From Methanobrevibacter sp. (GTDB lineage Archaea > Methanobacteriota > Methanobacteria > Methanobacteriales > Methanobacteriaceae), in assembly GCA_017407115.1 (NCBI GenBank), contig JAFQXD010000042.1, forward strand, positions 62,001 through 126,000: a DNA stretch of 64,000 bases, read 5' to 3'. A program made the position numbers and the translations under genes. Shown here piece after piece: positions 52,041 to 59,866 of the stretch. Below the pieces are notes generated by a model that did no database searches, had not been told where the DNA came from, and saw only the letters and a program-made list of their open reading frames with translations. Position 1 is the stretch's first letter. The number at the start of each line of letters is the position of its first letter.

Positions 52041-52050
52041 GAGTGAAGAC
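52041..52050 (+). repeat. direct repeat GAGTGAAGAC, copy 2
   Basis: Identical to 51941-51950; overlaps the SD of the endonuclease gene at 52053. Confidence 0.8.
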
Positions 52051-52052
52051 CT

Positions 52053-52769
52053 ATGCCAAATAAAATATGTAAATATTGTAATACAGAATTTAATACGTGG
52101 CAAGCTAGAGTTGCACATGAAAATTTTTGTAAAGATAATCCAAATAAATTAGAAAGTTATTTAACTACATATAGAAAAGAACATTCAGCTTGGAATAAAG
52201 GATTAAAAGGAAAAAGTGGTGTTCATGGCTGGTGTTATGGAAAAAATAAAGATAATGATGAAAGATTAATGAAGTTATCTTTAGAAAGAATGGGTGATAA
52301 TAATCCAAGTTCTTATAAAAATAGACCAGATAGAAGTTTAGATATTAAAAAACAATCAGAAACAATGAAAAGAAAAATTTTGGATGGAACCTTTACACCA
52401 AATACTGAAAATAGATTATGTCATAAATTATTTGTATATGATAATAAAAAATTTAGAAGTAGTTGGGAAGTTGTTTTTTATTATTTTCATAAAGATTTTG
52501 AGTATGAAACAAAAAGAATTAAATATACATTAAATAATAAAGAACATATTTATATATCAGATTTTTATGATCCTATAACAAATACAATTTATGAAATTAA
52601 ACCTGATAGAATGATGTATAATATACAAAAAGAAAAATATGAAATAATTAAAAACGAATGTATAAATCAAGGATATAATTTTATTCATTGTGGTGATACT
52701 TGGAAAAATTCTATTATTTTAGAAAATACAGATATTAATGAAGAAATTATAAAAAAGTTTAATAATTAA
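52053..52769 (+). CDS. homing endonuclease between the split-intein halves
   Basis: 238 residues. N-terminal finger CKYCNTEFNTWQARVAHE with a later His/Cys, a linker with NUMOD-like SAWNKGLKGKSG, then a nuclease core FRSSWEVVFYYF, YISDFYDP and YEIKPD (Glu, Asp, E-x-K). A free-standing endonuclease gene between two intein halves is the arrangement described as fractured genes in metagenomic phages (Dassa and colleagues). It probably recognises intein-less uvsW. SD AGGAG at 52038; last 3 nt before the C-half gene. Confidence 0.85.
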   Translation: MPNKICKYCNTEFNTWQARVAHENFCKDNPNKLESYLTTYRKEHSAWNKGLKGKSGVHGWCYGKNKDNDERLMKLSLERMGDNNPSSYKNRPDRSLDIKKQSETMKRKILDGTFTPNTENRLCHKLFVYDNKKFRSSWEVVFYYFHKDFEYETKRIKYTLNNKEHIYISDFYDPITNTIYEIKPDRMMYNIQKEKYEIIKNECINQGYNFIHCGDTWKNSIILENTDINEEIIKKFNN

Positions 52770-52772
52770 ATT

Positions 52773-53675
52773 ATGAAAATTAAAAAAATTACAGAAATAG
52801 AAAAACCAGAAATTGTATATAATCTTTCAGTAGAAAATAATGAAAATTATATTGCAAATGGAATAGTAGTGCATAATTGTCAGCAGTCAAAAGCAAACGT
52901 TCTTTCTAAAATTTTGAAAGCTTCATTCAATGCAGAATATAAGATAGGAACTACTGGTACTTTACCTAAGGAATTATCTGACCAGTTGGTTATTAATTCT
53001 GTTATTGGTAACGTTATTTTCGAATTGAAATCCTCTCAGCTTATCGATGAAGGATATTTGGCTAAAATGTCTGTTGCTGGTATTTTCTTAAAATATCCAG
53101 ATGAATTTATTGCAGAAAATAAGAATAGAACGTATCAAGAAGAAGTAAAGATGGTCGAAGAATATGAGAATAGAAATTCGGTTCTCAAGTTTATTATTGA
53201 CCATTCGAAACCTACGGACAATATGCTCGTTTTATTGACGCATAAGGCACATTTACAGTCTACTATTGAATATTTAAAGAAGTTATATCCTGATAGAAAT
53301 GTAAGTGAAATTAGTGGTGATATTAAGACTAAGACTAGAGAAAATATTAGAACTGGAATTGAAAATGAAGAAGGTTCGATAATTGTTGCTACTTATAAAA
53401 CTATGGCAGCAGGTGTCAATATTCCGAAATTACACAGTGTCGTTCTTTATTCTAATAGTAAATCCAGAATCCAAGTTTTACAGTCTATTGGTAGAGGATT
53501 GAGACTTCATAAGACTAAAAATAAGGTCATTATTTACGATATTATTGACGATTTAAGTTATAAAACAAGAACTGGAAAAACCAAGAAAAATTATTGTATG
53601 CAACATTACGATGAAAGATTGGAGTTCTATAAAGAACAGAATTTCCCGGTAATTACGATAAATCGCAACATTTAA
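52773..53675 (+). CDS. uvsW: intein C-fragment fused to UvsW-like helicase C-terminal half
   Basis: 300 residues. Residues 1-35 are intein C: KPEIVYNLSVENNENYI (block F) and GIVVHN ending in His-Asn, followed by Cys36, the first C-extein residue. The helicase continues CQQSKANVLSKILKA, GTTGTLPKE (motif III region), then motifs IV-VI with LTHKAH, ATYKTMAAGVNIPKL and QSIGRGLRLHKTK. Extein halves total 493 residues, near T4 UvsW (587). No SD; ATG lies 3 nt after the endonuclease stop, so translation is probably coupled. Confidence 0.9.
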   Translation: MKIKKITEIEKPEIVYNLSVENNENYIANGIVVHNCQQSKANVLSKILKASFNAEYKIGTTGTLPKELSDQLVINSVIGNVIFELKSSQLIDEGYLAKMSVAGIFLKYPDEFIAENKNRTYQEEVKMVEEYENRNSVLKFIIDHSKPTDNMLVLLTHKAHLQSTIEYLKKLYPDRNVSEISGDIKTKTRENIRTGIENEEGSIIVATYKTMAAGVNIPKLHSVVLYSNSKSRIQVLQSIGRGLRLHKTKNKVIIYDIIDDLSYKTRTGKTKKNYCMQHYDERLEFYKEQNFPVITINRNI

Positions 53676-53676
53676 A

Positions 53677-53684
53677 TATAAATA
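53677..53684 (+). promoter_or_regulatory. late promoter
   Basis: TATAAATA 40 nt before ATG 53725. Confidence 0.65.
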
Positions 53685-53724
53685 TCATACACACAAACGT
53701 ATAAACAAAAGTGAGGAATAAAAA

Positions 53725-54357
53725 ATGAACTATCTATATATTGGCATTCTATCAATTGCCGCAATAATAATTGGCTTGGGTATCAAGCTTGCAATCACAA
53801 AAGCAAACATTAAGAAAAAGAAGGAACTTGCAGCAAAACGTAAGGAACTTCTTGCAAAGCGTGACCATGAAATCATGGAAGACACAGCTAAGATTCTTGA
53901 AAAGTTCCCGCCTGCAAATGGTCCAGATCCTATTAAGGAACCAGACTATGATAACCAGTATACTTCTGAAAATTCAGAACCGTTGGTTATTGCAGAAAAG
54001 GATGAACTTACTGAACTTTCTGAAAAGCTTGATGAAGTCGATACTCATGGTAATGTTATTTCAGCTGCAACCGATAAACTTGGAATCATCGCATCTAAGC
54101 CAATTCCGGTTGAAGGTGTTATTGATGAAGAATCCTTGAAGACAATCGGTGAAGCAGTCGCAGCACTTGAACCTAAGAAGACTAGAAAGAAGACAACTAA
54201 GAAGGCTACAAAGAAGCCTGCCAAGAAACCAGCTAAGAAAGCAACTCCTAAGAAGGCAGTTAAGCCAGTAAAGGCTAAGGATATTGGTATTACAGTTGTT
54301 GAAGAACCAGTCAAGCCAAAACGTAAATACACTAAGAAAGCAAAGGTAACTGAATAA
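53725..54357 (+). CDS. membrane-anchored protein with Lys-rich C-terminus
   Basis: 210 residues. Residues 4-25 (YIGILSIAAIIIGLGIKLAI) form one N-terminal membrane segment, followed by a basic helix, an acidic middle and a Lys/Ala/Pro-rich tail with KKPAKKPAKKATPKK, like histone-H1-type DNA-binding tails. It might tether DNA or a complex to the membrane; no family is recognised. SD GAGGA. Confidence 0.75.
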   Translation: MNYLYIGILSIAAIIIGLGIKLAITKANIKKKKELAAKRKELLAKRDHEIMEDTAKILEKFPPANGPDPIKEPDYDNQYTSENSEPLVIAEKDELTELSEKLDEVDTHGNVISAATDKLGIIASKPIPVEGVIDEESLKTIGEAVAALEPKKTRKKTTKKATKKPAKKPAKKATPKKAVKPVKAKDIGITVVEEPVKPKRKYTKKAKVTE

Positions 54358-54383
54358 ATTTAATAAATAGAGGACAGGCATTC

Positions 54384-54481
54384 TTTTGATCTCATGCTTG
54401 ATAAAAATTGGCGTTTTTATCTAACTCTATTATAAATATTATAAATGAACGCCAATTCATTTAAAAATTAGGAGATCAAAA
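54384..54481 (+). promoter_or_regulatory. SD-sequestering leader hairpin with internal late promoter
   Basis: TTTTGATCTC (54384-54393) pairs with GAGATCAAAA (54472-54481), hiding the SD GGAG; inside it AATTGGCGTT (54406-54415) pairs with AACGCCAATT (54448-54457). The late box TATAAATA (54431-54438) is in the loop, so late transcripts lack the 5' arms. Confidence 0.75.
54431..54438 (+). promoter_or_regulatory. late promoter inside the leader hairpin
   Basis: TATAAATA in the apical loop upstream of 54482. Confidence 0.75.
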
Positions 54482-55558
54482 ATGTTAGAATGTAAAATTT
54501 GTAACAATAATTATAAAAATTATATTGCATTAGCTAAGCATATTAGAATTACTCATAATATTTCTTCACAAGAATATTATGATTTATTTTTTAAACAAGA
54601 AAATGATGGTAAATGTGAAATTTGTGGTAAATTAACAAAATTTAGAAGATTATCTAATGGATATAATAAATTTTGTTCAAATAAATGTGCTGGACAATCT
54701 GAATTAATAAAAGAAAAAATAAAAGAAACTTGTTTAAAAAAATACGGAACTGATAATTATTCTAAAACGAATGAATATTTAGTAAAACGAAAAGAAACAT
54801 CATTAGAAAAATATGGTTTAGAAGATTATTCTAAAACGAATGAATTTAAAGAAAGATTAAAAACTACATGTTTAGAAAAATATGGAGTTACTAGTTATAC
54901 AAAAACAGATGAATGTAAAGAAAAAATAAAAGAAACTTCAATTAAAAAATATAATGCAAATCATTACTCAGAATCTATAGAATATAGTAAAAAACGTAAA
55001 TCTGCTACAAGTAAAAAATATGAAAAAATATTAAATGATAAAAAATTAGGAAAAATAAATTTACATAATAAATATTTTGTAAATTATCATTGTAATATAT
55101 GTAATAATGATTGTATAATTAATTTTAATACATTTAGAGCAAGATTATTATACTGTAATACAAATCCTTGTTTAATATGTAATCCATTAGAAAAACAATA
55201 TTCGGAAAAAGAAAAAGAAATATTAAAATATATAAAATCCTTTTATATAGAAGATATTATTGAAAATGATAAAAATGTACTTAATGGATTAGAATTAGAT
55301 ATTTATATACCTAAATTAAAAATAGGAATAGAATTTGATGGAACATATTGGCATGCAGATAAACGTTTTTACAAAAAAGATGATAAAATAAATTTTAAGT
55401 ATACTGCTGAAGAAATATGGAAACATGATGCATATAAAGATTATTTATGTGAAAATAAAAATATAAAATTAATTCGTATAAAAGAGTATGATTATGATAT
55501 AAATAAAAATGAAATATTTAAAAAATTAAGAAATATTATAGATGAGGTTAATAAATGA
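54482..55558 (+). CDS. homing endonuclease, Vsr/EDxHD-like type
   Basis: 358 residues, AT-extreme. N-terminal finger CKICNNNYKNYIALAKHI with HNISSQEYYDLFF and CEICGKL, then four KKYGxxNYSKTNE-type repeats (about 82-180), a second Cys cluster (CNIC, CLIC), and a nuclease end LELDIYIP, GIEFDGTYWHADK and KLIRIKEYDYD. The ExD ... EFDGxYWH pattern fits Vsr-like homing endonucleases of the I-Bth0305I/EDxHD type rather than the SSWE/EIKG type of 50005 and 62209. Overlaps the next gene by 4 nt (ATGA). Confidence 0.82.
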   Translation: MLECKICNNNYKNYIALAKHIRITHNISSQEYYDLFFKQENDGKCEICGKLTKFRRLSNGYNKFCSNKCAGQSELIKEKIKETCLKKYGTDNYSKTNEYLVKRKETSLEKYGLEDYSKTNEFKERLKTTCLEKYGVTSYTKTDECKEKIKETSIKKYNANHYSESIEYSKKRKSATSKKYEKILNDKKLGKINLHNKYFVNYHCNICNNDCIINFNTFRARLLYCNTNPCLICNPLEKQYSEKEKEILKYIKSFYIEDIIENDKNVLNGLELDIYIPKLKIGIEFDGTYWHADKRFYKKDDKINFKYTAEEIWKHDAYKDYLCENKNIKLIRIKEYDYDINKNEIFKKLRNIIDEVNK

Positions 55559-55962
55559 GTGAAATAAATGAAATGCAATGTCCTATATGTAATAAAATAT
55601 TTACTAATGGTAGACAACGTGCTAGTCATTTTTGGAATTTACATAAAATTAAATACTCTGAATATGTAGCAGGTAATTCTGCAATTAATAACGTTATTGA
55701 TGAAATGAATAAGCCAGATGTTGCAGTTCAGCAACCACAGGTTATTCAAGAATCTAAGACAACAAAGCCTGCAGAAGCATTGTTCCAGCCAGCTCAGATT
55801 ACCGAAGCTAAGGAATTTGTCAATGAAGCTCCAGCAGCAATTATTGACAGAGAACTTATGAAGGAAGCTGAACGTAAGGACACAGATTTTGTTCAGACTG
55901 TCAGAAATCCGTATAAGGATTTGTATAATGATGGTGGTCAGGTTCTTAATGAATGGCTTTAA
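55555..55962 (+). CDS. finger-domain protein downstream of the endonuclease
   Basis: 135 residues. Residues 8-40 (CPICNKIFTNGRQRASHFW, then NLHKIKYSEYV) are the same finger as in the endonucleases. The rest is Ala/Glu/Gln-rich and ends NPYKDLYNDGGQVLNEWL. Base composition shifts after the finger (about 55675) toward the phage norm, so the finger may have arrived with the endonuclease, or the endonuclease may have inserted at the gene's 5' end. Start ATG overlaps the upstream stop. Confidence 0.7.
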   Translation: MSEINEMQCPICNKIFTNGRQRASHFWNLHKIKYSEYVAGNSAINNVIDEMNKPDVAVQQPQVIQESKTTKPAEALFQPAQITEAKEFVNEAPAAIIDRELMKEAERKDTDFVQTVRNPYKDLYNDGGQVLNEWL

Positions 55963-55986
55963 AAATTAAATAAAAAATACAAATAA

Positions 55987-56020
55987 ATGTTTCCAAACGT
56001 AAAAATTTGGAAACATTTTT
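55987..56020 (+). terminator. terminator abutting a TATATT promoter
   Basis: ATGTTTCCAAA (55987-55997) pairs with TTTGGAAACAT (56006-56016), T run, then TATATT. Confidence 0.8.
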
Positions 56021-56021
56021 C

Positions 56022-56027
56022 TATATT
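56022..56027 (+). promoter_or_regulatory. possible TATATT -10 before uvsX
   Basis: TTTTTCTATATTTA directly follows the hairpin; no good -35 seen, so an activator may be needed. Confidence 0.45.
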
Positions 56028-56033
56028 TACTTA

Positions 56034-56041
56034 TATAAATA
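56034..56041 (+). promoter_or_regulatory. possible late promoter before uvsX
   Basis: TATAAATA about 97 nt upstream of ATG 56138; overlapping promoter types would allow early and late expression. Confidence 0.5.
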
Positions 56042-56137
56042 AACTAGTTGATAATAATAAAATGATGAAGATTGGGCGTGGATTTTTATCAATTATCAAT
56101 GGAAAGCGCATGACGATGAATAATAAGGAAAATAAAT

Positions 56138-57268
56138 ATGGCAAATAAATTACTTGCGAAGATGAAGAAGGATAAGGCTTTTGTAGATTTGTTAACTACA
56201 GAAAAGAAGCCGATTGAATGGTTAAGCACCAACTGTATCTCAGTAAACTTATTGCTTTCTGGTAAAATCAGAGGCGGTATTAAGAAAGGCTCAATTAGTA
56301 TGATTGCAGCAGGTTCTGGCTGGGGTAAATCTATGATTGGTTATGCGGTTCTCAAGTCCGCTCAGGATTCTGGTATGAACTGCTTTATTATCGACACAGA
56401 AAACAGTGTCAACTATGAATTGCTTACAAAACTTGGTATTGATATGAAGGAAGTTGGTGTTTTCGGTCCGACAAACCTTATTCCAGCAATTAAGCAATTT
56501 ATTATTAAGCTGGCTGATGGTCAGACTTTAGAAGAAAGACGTAATACCTTTATTTTGTTTGACTCTTGGGGTCCACTTGTTACCCAACAGTCTGTTGATA
56601 AAGGTGCAGAAGGTAGTTCCGCCGCTGATATGGGTAGCACTCCAAGATTCAAGAATGAACTTGCTAACCATTTACTTGGTGCTGGTTTTACTACTCTTGT
56701 TATGAACCACGTCTATGCTTCTCTCGAAATGTATGGTGATCCGTATAAGATTCCAGGTGGTATGAGACTTATCTTTAATGCTGATTCCATTATGCTTGGT
56801 TCTAGTGCTAAGAAAGAAAAGGACAAGGAAAAGAACATTCTCGGTAAGATTATTACTGCAGGTGTTGCAAAGGGTCGTTCTGCTAAGGAATTCGTTAAGA
56901 CACAATATCTTATCTTGCATGCTGGTGGTATTTCTCCATATTACGGTTTGCTTGATGAAGCCATGGAATCTGGTTGTGTCTTCAAGCCGAAGCCAGGATA
57001 TTATGCTAGAACTGATTATGATGTCGATAAGGAAACTGGCGAAGTCATTAAGCAGTGGAGAGAAACAGAACTTTATTGTGCACAATTCTGGATTCCATTA
57101 TACAAGGATGAAAAGTTCAGACATTATGTAGAAAATAAGTTCGCATTCGAAGATCAGGTTCTTATTTCTTCTAACCAGGACGTCATGAAGATGCTTAATG
57201 GTGAACAGGAAATCGTCGATGATGCTCCAGAAATTATTGATTCTGAAGAGTATGAAGACGAAGAATAA
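56138..57268 (+). CDS. uvsX: UvsX recombinase (RecA family)
   Basis: 376 residues (T4 UvsX: 391). Walker A AGSGWGKS (58-65), IIDTENSVNYELLTKLG, Walker B FILFDSW and the LVMNHVY segment; acidic C-terminal tail. UvsX coats single-stranded DNA and drives strand exchange in recombination-dependent replication together with UvsW, helicase and gp32, all encoded nearby. SD AAGGA. Confidence 0.95.
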   Translation: MANKLLAKMKKDKAFVDLLTTEKKPIEWLSTNCISVNLLLSGKIRGGIKKGSISMIAAGSGWGKSMIGYAVLKSAQDSGMNCFIIDTENSVNYELLTKLGIDMKEVGVFGPTNLIPAIKQFIIKLADGQTLEERRNTFILFDSWGPLVTQQSVDKGAEGSSAADMGSTPRFKNELANHLLGAGFTTLVMNHVYASLEMYGDPYKIPGGMRLIFNADSIMLGSSAKKEKDKEKNILGKIITAGVAKGRSAKEFVKTQYLILHAGGISPYYGLLDEAMESGCVFKPKPGYYARTDYDVDKETGEVIKQWRETELYCAQFWIPLYKDEKFRHYVENKFAFEDQVLISSNQDVMKMLNGEQEIVDDAPEIIDSEEYEDEE

Positions 57269-57290
57269 GAAAAAATCTAAATAAAAATTA

Positions 57291-57318
57291 AAGGTAACTG
57301 TCACAAGTTACCTTTTTT
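57291..57318 (+). terminator. terminator abutting a TATATT promoter
   Basis: AAGGTAACT (57291-57299) pairs with AGTTACCTT (57306-57314), T run. Confidence 0.85.
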
Positions 57319-57319
57319 C

Positions 57320-57325
57320 TATATT
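57320..57325 (+). promoter_or_regulatory. possible TATATT promoter before the helicase gene
   Basis: TTTTTTCTATATTTG after the hairpin; CTGTCA in the hairpin lies 16 nt upstream as a weak -35, as at 27605. Confidence 0.5.
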
Positions 57326-57377
57326 TGCATAAAAATGATTACGATTATCCTGGTATATATAAGGATAAAGGTAAAAA

Positions 57378-58757
57378 ATGACTGATATTGAATTTGAACA
57401 AATAATTATTAAGACAATTTATGCAAATCCCGAAGTTTCTGGTAAGATAATTCCAGAACTTGATACTGGTTGGTTCACAAATGTTGACCACAAATACATC
57501 GTTAATGCCATTTTGGAATATAATTCTAAGTTTTCTGCAGTTCCTAATGCGATTGAAGTTAAAAGACTTTTGTCTGACCAGAGAACAGTAGATGAATTCG
57601 AAAAGTGTATGTCTATTAACGATGAAGACGTTAATACTCCATATATTCTTGATGAAATTCAGAATTTCATTAGAAAACGTTTAGGTAGACAAGTATGTAT
57701 GGATTATAACGAATATTGTTCTACAGGTAAGTCTAAAGGCAGTTTTGCTGATGAAATGGCTTATGCTGAAACATTTACGTTTGATACTAAGGTTGGTTTC
57801 TCATTCTTCGAAGAACCAGAAGTAATCTTTAATGACATTATTACGAATGAAAGATTATATCCTACTGGTTGTAGAGCAATTGATGAAATGATTGGTGGTG
57901 GTTTACATCCTAAGTCTATTTCTTTGATTATGGCTCCTACCAACGTTGGTAAAACTTTGTTTATGTGTTCTATTGCATCTGCATTATTACTTGCAGGTTT
58001 GAGAGTTCTTTATGTTTCATTCGAAGACTCTGAAGTTAAGATTGGTCAGAGAATTATGCAGAATTTGTTTGATATTAACCAAACAGAACTTAGAGCTTTG
58101 TCTAAGGATGCATATAAGAAGCTTTGGATGAAGAATACACAACAGATTGGTCATAATAAGCTTGTTATTAAGGAATATTCAGAAGGTTGTATTAATGCAC
58201 TTGCATTGAAGGCATTGATTAGAGAACTTAGAGACAAGCGTGGTTTCGTTCCTGATGTATTGATTGTTGACTATATCGGATGTATGATTCCTAATGGACG
58301 ACCAAATGCAAATGAAAATGATAACTCCAAGTTAAGAGAAATTTGTGCACAGGTTAGAAGTATCGGTATGGAAATGGATATTCCGGTTCTTTCTGCAGCA
58401 CAGTCTAACAGAGGTGGTTATGGTAAGGGTGAAATTGGACTTGATGATGCAGCTGACTCTTTCGGCCAGACAATGAAGGCAGACGTTATCTTTGGTGTTA
58501 CACAGTCTCCAGAACTTAAGGAAGGAAGTATGTATTTGGTCAAGCTTTTGAAGACCAGATATGGTCAACCAAAGTGTCCGTTAGCTACGATTGGTGTCGA
58601 TATTGGTAAGCAACGTATTTTTGACTTGAAGACATTTAATAATGCTGCAGTTCCAACACAAGGTGCCAATATATTTAATCAACCACAAGAGCAACAGTCT
58701 GTTTCTGCTTCTAATATTGAAGTAACGCAGAATAATTTAAACACTTTTGAATTTTAA
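57378..58757 (+). CDS. 41: replicative DNA helicase gp41-like (DnaB family)
   Basis: 459 residues (T4 gp41: 475). Walker A APTNVGKT (186-193), VLYVSFEDSE, Walker B DVLIVDYIGCM, and the DnaB-type SAAQSNRGGYG with a DSFGQTMKADV motif. N-terminal helical domain for hexamer contacts. It unwinds the fork with primase; primase gp61 is not in the window. SD AAGG; next gene 12 nt away. Confidence 0.95.
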   Translation: MTDIEFEQIIIKTIYANPEVSGKIIPELDTGWFTNVDHKYIVNAILEYNSKFSAVPNAIEVKRLLSDQRTVDEFEKCMSINDEDVNTPYILDEIQNFIRKRLGRQVCMDYNEYCSTGKSKGSFADEMAYAETFTFDTKVGFSFFEEPEVIFNDIITNERLYPTGCRAIDEMIGGGLHPKSISLIMAPTNVGKTLFMCSIASALLLAGLRVLYVSFEDSEVKIGQRIMQNLFDINQTELRALSKDAYKKLWMKNTQQIGHNKLVIKEYSEGCINALALKALIRELRDKRGFVPDVLIVDYIGCMIPNGRPNANENDNSKLREICAQVRSIGMEMDIPVLSAAQSNRGGYGKGEIGLDDAADSFGQTMKADVIFGVTQSPELKEGSMYLVKLLKTRYGQPKCPLATIGVDIGKQRIFDLKTFNNAAVPTQGANIFNQPQEQQSVSASNIEVTQNNLNTFEF

Positions 58758-58769
58758 TGAAGGTAACTT

Positions 58770-59150
58770 ATGATAAACGTATCAGACTTATCAGTAAACG
58801 AGGAAGTAACAGAATCTGAGAGTAAAGATTCTTTTTACAAGCGACTTAAAGCCGCTGGTATAGACTTTGATGACATCGATTCTGATTCCAGATTACCTAA
58901 ATATATGATTAAGGTAATCAAGAATGAACCCAAGGAATATAATAAGTTCAATAATGTTCTTTATAAGCTTAATAAGGATAAGATTGTTACTATTGTCGAT
59001 TCTATGGCCTATTTGGTCGAGGATTGGTTTGAACCAAATATCTTGATTAAGTGTTTAGACGAAATGAACTATTATTCCCTTATGAATGGGTTAAAAAAGA
59101 AGTATTTAGTAGATAGAAGTTCATCTGATTTAGAAAATTTCTTTGTCTAA
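58770..59150 (+). CDS. 33: candidate late-transcription coactivator gp33
   Basis: 126 residues (T4 gp33: 112). Sequence similarity cannot be claimed, but the order helicase, this gene, gp59-like, gp32-like gives the T4 cluster 33-59-32. Its last residues SDLENFFV look like the sliding-clamp-binding tail used by gp33 and gp55 (T4 gp33 ends in a hydrophobic DFLL). If correct, it links RNA polymerase to the clamp to drive the TATAAATA promoters here. SD AAGG. Confidence 0.6.
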   Translation: MINVSDLSVNEEVTESESKDSFYKRLKAAGIDFDDIDSDSRLPKYMIKVIKNEPKEYNKFNNVLYKLNKDKIVTIVDSMAYLVEDWFEPNILIKCLDEMNYYSLMNGLKKKYLVDRSSSDLENFFV

Positions 59151-59151
59151 T

Positions 59152-59784
59152 ATGGTTGATAAATATCAAATTTATATGCTGTATAAAACCGTTAAGAAGA
59201 TGTGGAATGCAAAACGGTTCAATACAGCAGTTTTTAACGATTTTTTTGATGATACTTTAGAGAACTATCTTATTTCTCAGTATATACATGAAAGTCCTAG
59301 AGTAGAATATATGGCAAATTATGGAATTAAGCTCGTAAATGAGATTAATTGCGGTTTAATCGATGTTGAACATTGGTTAATGTATGTCATGATGAAGTGT
59401 CTTTGTGACAAAAAATGTCCCGAAATGCCCGAAATAAATTCTATAAATAAATTAAAGGACAATATGATTTTCAAAAAACGTCCTATTATAGATTCTCAAA
59501 TCAAGCTTATTCAGAGTTTAATTGCTGAGAAAGGTTCTGGTTTGAATGAATTTATGGACACAAGATTCTCTTTGTATGATCTGGACGCGAATCAAGAAAA
59601 TCAAGCCTACAAAATGTATAGTATAAGCCAGTTGGATCCTGAGTTTTACATCCAGGGTTTTAAGGCAGGGAAGTTTAAAATAGATATGGACAAGATTAAG
59701 AGTATTGATTACAAAAGATTTATAATGTTTACAAAGATGATATTAAAATTAAATCAAGAAATATCAGATAAAAATGTAAACTGA
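59152..59784 (+). CDS. 59: helicase loader gp59-like
   Basis: 210 residues (T4 gp59: 217) from ATG 59152, 1 nt after the upstream stop; a TTG at 59143 is the alternative. Start DKYQIYMLYKTVKKMW with a KRFNTAVFNDFF segment resembles the gp59 N-terminus (SVYKLYLMIKQHM). All-helical content and position before the gp32-like gene support the call. Gp59 loads helicase 41 on forks coated by gp32. Confidence 0.75.
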   Translation: MVDKYQIYMLYKTVKKMWNAKRFNTAVFNDFFDDTLENYLISQYIHESPRVEYMANYGIKLVNEINCGLIDVEHWLMYVMMKCLCDKKCPEMPEINSINKLKDNMIFKKRPIIDSQIKLIQSLIAEKGSGLNEFMDTRFSLYDLDANQENQAYKMYSISQLDPEFYIQGFKAGKFKIDMDKIKSIDYKRFIMFTKMILKLNQEISDKNVN

Positions 59785-59809
59785 TAGAAACGTAAAATTA
59801 TGTTTCTAT
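59784..59809 (+). terminator. hairpin, weak terminator abutting TATATT
   Basis: ATAGAAAC (59784-59791) pairs with GTTTCTAT (59802-59809); its 3' arm contains the start of TATATT (59807-59812). Confidence 0.55.
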
Positions 59810-59812
59810 ATT
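59807..59812 (+). promoter_or_regulatory. possible TATATT -10 before gene 32
   Basis: TTTCTATATTTA as at 56022; leader of about 50 nt to ATG 59867. Confidence 0.45.
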
Positions 59813-59866
59813 TAGAGCGTCAATTGAATGGTCAATTGGGATAAAAACAAAAGGATAAAATAAATT

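Noticed and set aside
54357-54481. Possible group I intron around the endonuclease genes
   Set aside because: No P/Q/R/S core elements or split of a flanking gene could be seen; the paired segments are fully explained as SD-hiding leader hairpins.
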